A stretch of 64,000 nucleotides of DNA, from NCBI GenBank assembly GCA_963698565.1, contig CAVORH010000028.1:186001-250000 (forward strand). Direction: 5' to 3'. The notes beneath the pieces were generated by a model. It ran no database searches. It was not told the origin of the DNA and worked only from the letters and a program-made list of their open reading frames with translations. Both the position numbers and the translations under genes were made by a program. Source of the stretch: Sva-07 sp963698565. GTDB lineage: Bacteria > Actinomycetota > Acidimicrobiia > Acidimicrobiales > Ilumatobacteraceae. Shown here one piece after another: positions 62,309 to 64,000 of this stretch (its first letter is position 1; the number at the start of each line of letters is the position of its first letter).

Positions 62309-63807
62309 ATGGGCTACGTGATCGACCCAGCCACCTCGACACCGCGCGAGGTCCGCCGAGTCGCGCAGGAACGGCTCGACGACGCGATCGACCGCCTCGA
62401 CGGGGTGATCGCCGGCACCGGGGTCGACGTGGAGACCGTGATCCACGACGTCCGAAAGCGCTGCAAGGAGACCAGAGGCCTCGCCCGCCTCGTTCGCCCA
62501 GCGCTCGGCCGCGAGTTCCGTCCAGTCGACCGTCTCGTGCGCGGTGCCGCCAACGAGCTGTCGGCGACGCGCGACGCCCACGCCCTGCTTGCGACCTTCG
62601 ACACCCTGCTCGCCGCATCCTCGGCACACTCGGACATCACGCTCGCACGGCTGCGCTCGGTACGCGACCACCAGGCGAGGTTGTCCGCGGAGGCGACCGC
62701 ATCGATCGAAGACGGCGACGAGCGGATCCTGGCCGCCCGGGCACTGCTCGTCGAGGCGCGCGACCGCTCCCAGAAGTGGCGGATTCCCGACCGCTGGGCG
62801 CCGCTGGGAGACGGTCTCGCTGCGACGTACGCCGATGGTCGACACTGGTTCCGCACCGCGTTCGACCAACCCACCGACCGCCGCATGCACGAGTGGCGCA
62901 AGTCGGTGAAGTACCTCTGGTACCAGACGCGGTTGCTCCGCAACGCCGCTCCGACGGTGCTCGACCCGCTGATCGAGCAGCTCGATGCGCTCGCCGAGGC
63001 GCTCGGCGACGATCACGACCTCGCCGTGCTGGTCGCACAACTCGATGGAGAACCGGATCGTTTCGGAAGTGTCGAAGCGGTCGAAGCTGCGCGACGCCTG
63101 GCACGCGAACAACAGGACGTGCTTCGCGACGCGGCATTCCGCGCCGGAGCGACGATCTACGTCGAGTCGCCCGACGCATTCCGCCGACGCATGCGCAGCT
63201 ACTGGCGCCTCGCTGTGCGGCGGGGCCCGGAGCGTCCGATCGGCGGCATCGCTGCGCTCGCCGATGCCGCAGCCCGGACGGACGCCGATCAGGAGACACC
63301 TGCCGGTCCGTCCACCAGCATCCAGCACGAGCGGATCGAGCGCGAGCGGAAGTTCCTCGTCGAGGCGATCCCACCGGGTCTCGACCTGTCCGATCGGGTC
63401 GAGATCCGCCAGGGGTACCTCGCCACCGGCGCGCAGTCGTCGGTGCGCGTCCGCGACTCGGGGTCGAGGGCTGCACGCTGACGTTCAAGGCGGGCAGAGG
63501 TGCCGAGCGCACGGAGCTCGAGTGGGCGATCGACCGCGACGACTTCGAGGCGGCATGGCCGCACACGGACGGCAAGCGGATCGTCAAGACCCGGCACCGG
63601 ATCACCGATGGCGACCACGTGATCGAACTCGACGTGTTCAGCGGAGCACATGACGGGCTGGTGCTCGCCGAAGTCGAGTTCGAGTCGTCCGCCACACTCC
63701 ATGCGTACGAAGCGCCGGAGTGGTTCGGCGCCGAGGTCACCGAGGACAGTCGCTACAACAACGCCGCCCTCGCCCTCGACGGGCTCCCACTCCCGTCGGC
63801 CCCGTGA
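62309..63807 (+). CDS. CHAD-CYTH domain protein, frameshifted
   Basis: Protein with an N-terminal CHAD domain (helical, His-rich; about 10-300) and a C-terminal CYTH phosphohydrolase domain opened by ERERKFLVEAIP, the ExExK triphosphate-binding motif. CHAD binds polyphosphate and CYTH hydrolyses triphosphates. A G appears to be missing in a run of four G near 63463-63466; adding it joins VRVRDSG to VEGCTLTFKAGRG and gives 499 residues ending at 63807. As printed, the first frame stops at 63481. The start is the ATG at 62309 (GTG 62304 is out of frame). Its restored stop overlaps the next start. Confidence 0.82.
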
Positions 63808-64000
63808 GGTCGATCCTGGCGTCCTCAGCGCTGATCGTCCTCGCTGTGTTCACCGCGTCGTGCGCCGACGCCGCGGAGCGCCCGGCCGTCTCCGGCACGG
63901 TGACCGCACCATCCGAGGCTCCTCCGGTCGCCGGATTCCCGAACGGTTCGGTGCTCACCGTGACCCTGAACGACGTCAGCCTCGCCGATGCGCCCGCCAC
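63804..64000 (+). CDS. YbaY-family lipoprotein (cut by window edge)
   Basis: Only 65 residues are visible. A short signal peptide ends in the lipobox FTASC (C20), and the mature part has SGTVTAPSEAPPV followed by GSVLTVTLNDVSLADAP, a pattern typical of YbaY/YscW-type lipoprotein beta-sandwich domains. GTG start at 63804 overlaps the CHAD-CYTH stop (GTGA). The 3' end is outside the window. Confidence 0.68.
   Translation, partial: MRSILASSALIVLAVFTASCADAAERPAVSGTVTAPSEAPPVAGFPNGSVLTVTLNDVSLADAPA

Overview
The window is chromosomal DNA of a high-GC actinobacterium, roughly two-thirds G+C by eye. The gene content best fits the class Acidimicrobiia (Ilumatobacter-like). It includes two WS/DGAT wax-ester/triacylglycerol synthases, a HAD-PlsC acyltransferase fusion, a full-length DEAH helicase HrpA, a DUF222/HNH (13E12-type) endonuclease, a cyclase-ATPase-TPR protein, many NTF2/SnoaL-like small proteins and frequent GTG starts. 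This taxonomic placement is inference. No rRNA, tRNA, CRISPR array, prophage or insertion sequence was recognised. Genes are dense, strands alternate often, and many neighbours overlap by 4 nt (ATGA or GTGA).

Layout. 1-8.7 kb: Fe-S carrier NfuA (cut by the window edge), CDF and DMT transporters, SurE, a membrane-anchored protein, an epoxide hydrolase, a DUF3179 lipoprotein and MsrB. 8.8-17 kb: a small-molecule catabolism set (MBL hydrolase, FAH-family enzyme, crotonase-like enzyme, M20 peptidase), then HrpA. 17-23.5 kb: MFS exporter, chagasin-like protease-inhibitor lipoprotein, serine hydrolase, HAD phosphatase, WS/DGAT, DoxX. 23.6-28 kb: a tetR-abc-abc operon for an asymmetric heterodimeric ABC exporter with a palindromic operator. 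28-35.3 kb: SGNH esterase, acyl-CoA thioesterase, a Crp-family regulator with a CRP-like box in its divergent promoter, DsbA-like protein, amidase, HAD protein, membrane protein. 35.3-42.1 kb: 2OG oxygenase, HNH endonuclease, and a compact amino-sugar or aminocyclitol-like set (PIG-L deacetylase, DegT aminotransferase, glycerol-1-phosphate-dehydrogenase-like enzyme, Gfo/Idh/MocA oxidoreductase).

42.16-45.4 kb is the most anomalous part. A 166-bp block with only 11 G/C bases abuts a cyclase-ATPase-TPR gene that has lost its start and decays by several frameshifts at its 3' end. 45.4-52.3 kb: NTF2-like protein, the TldD/TldE protease pair, four small proteins including a methyltransferase, and an HtrA-like lipoprotein protease. 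52.3-64 kb: MOSC protein, zinc alcohol dehydrogenase, second WS/DGAT, HAD-PlsC fusion, a solute-binding lipoprotein joined to peptidoglycan-binding and fasciclin domains, LLM oxidoreductase, a thioredoxin/fucose-isomerase-like operon, a CHAD-CYTH protein, and a YbaY-like lipoprotein cut by the right edge.

Two cross-cutting patterns stand out. First, five otherwise intact genes (crotonase, tetR, HNH, solute-binding fusion, CHAD-CYTH) are each broken by one inserted or missing base, mostly in short homopolymers; this looks more like consensus error than gene decay. Second, GC-rich hairpins without T-tracts, in at least two sequence families, sit within about 25 nt of stop codons and probably act as 3'-end elements. 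A different tandem hairpin repeat lies in the divergent hrpA/MFS promoter region.
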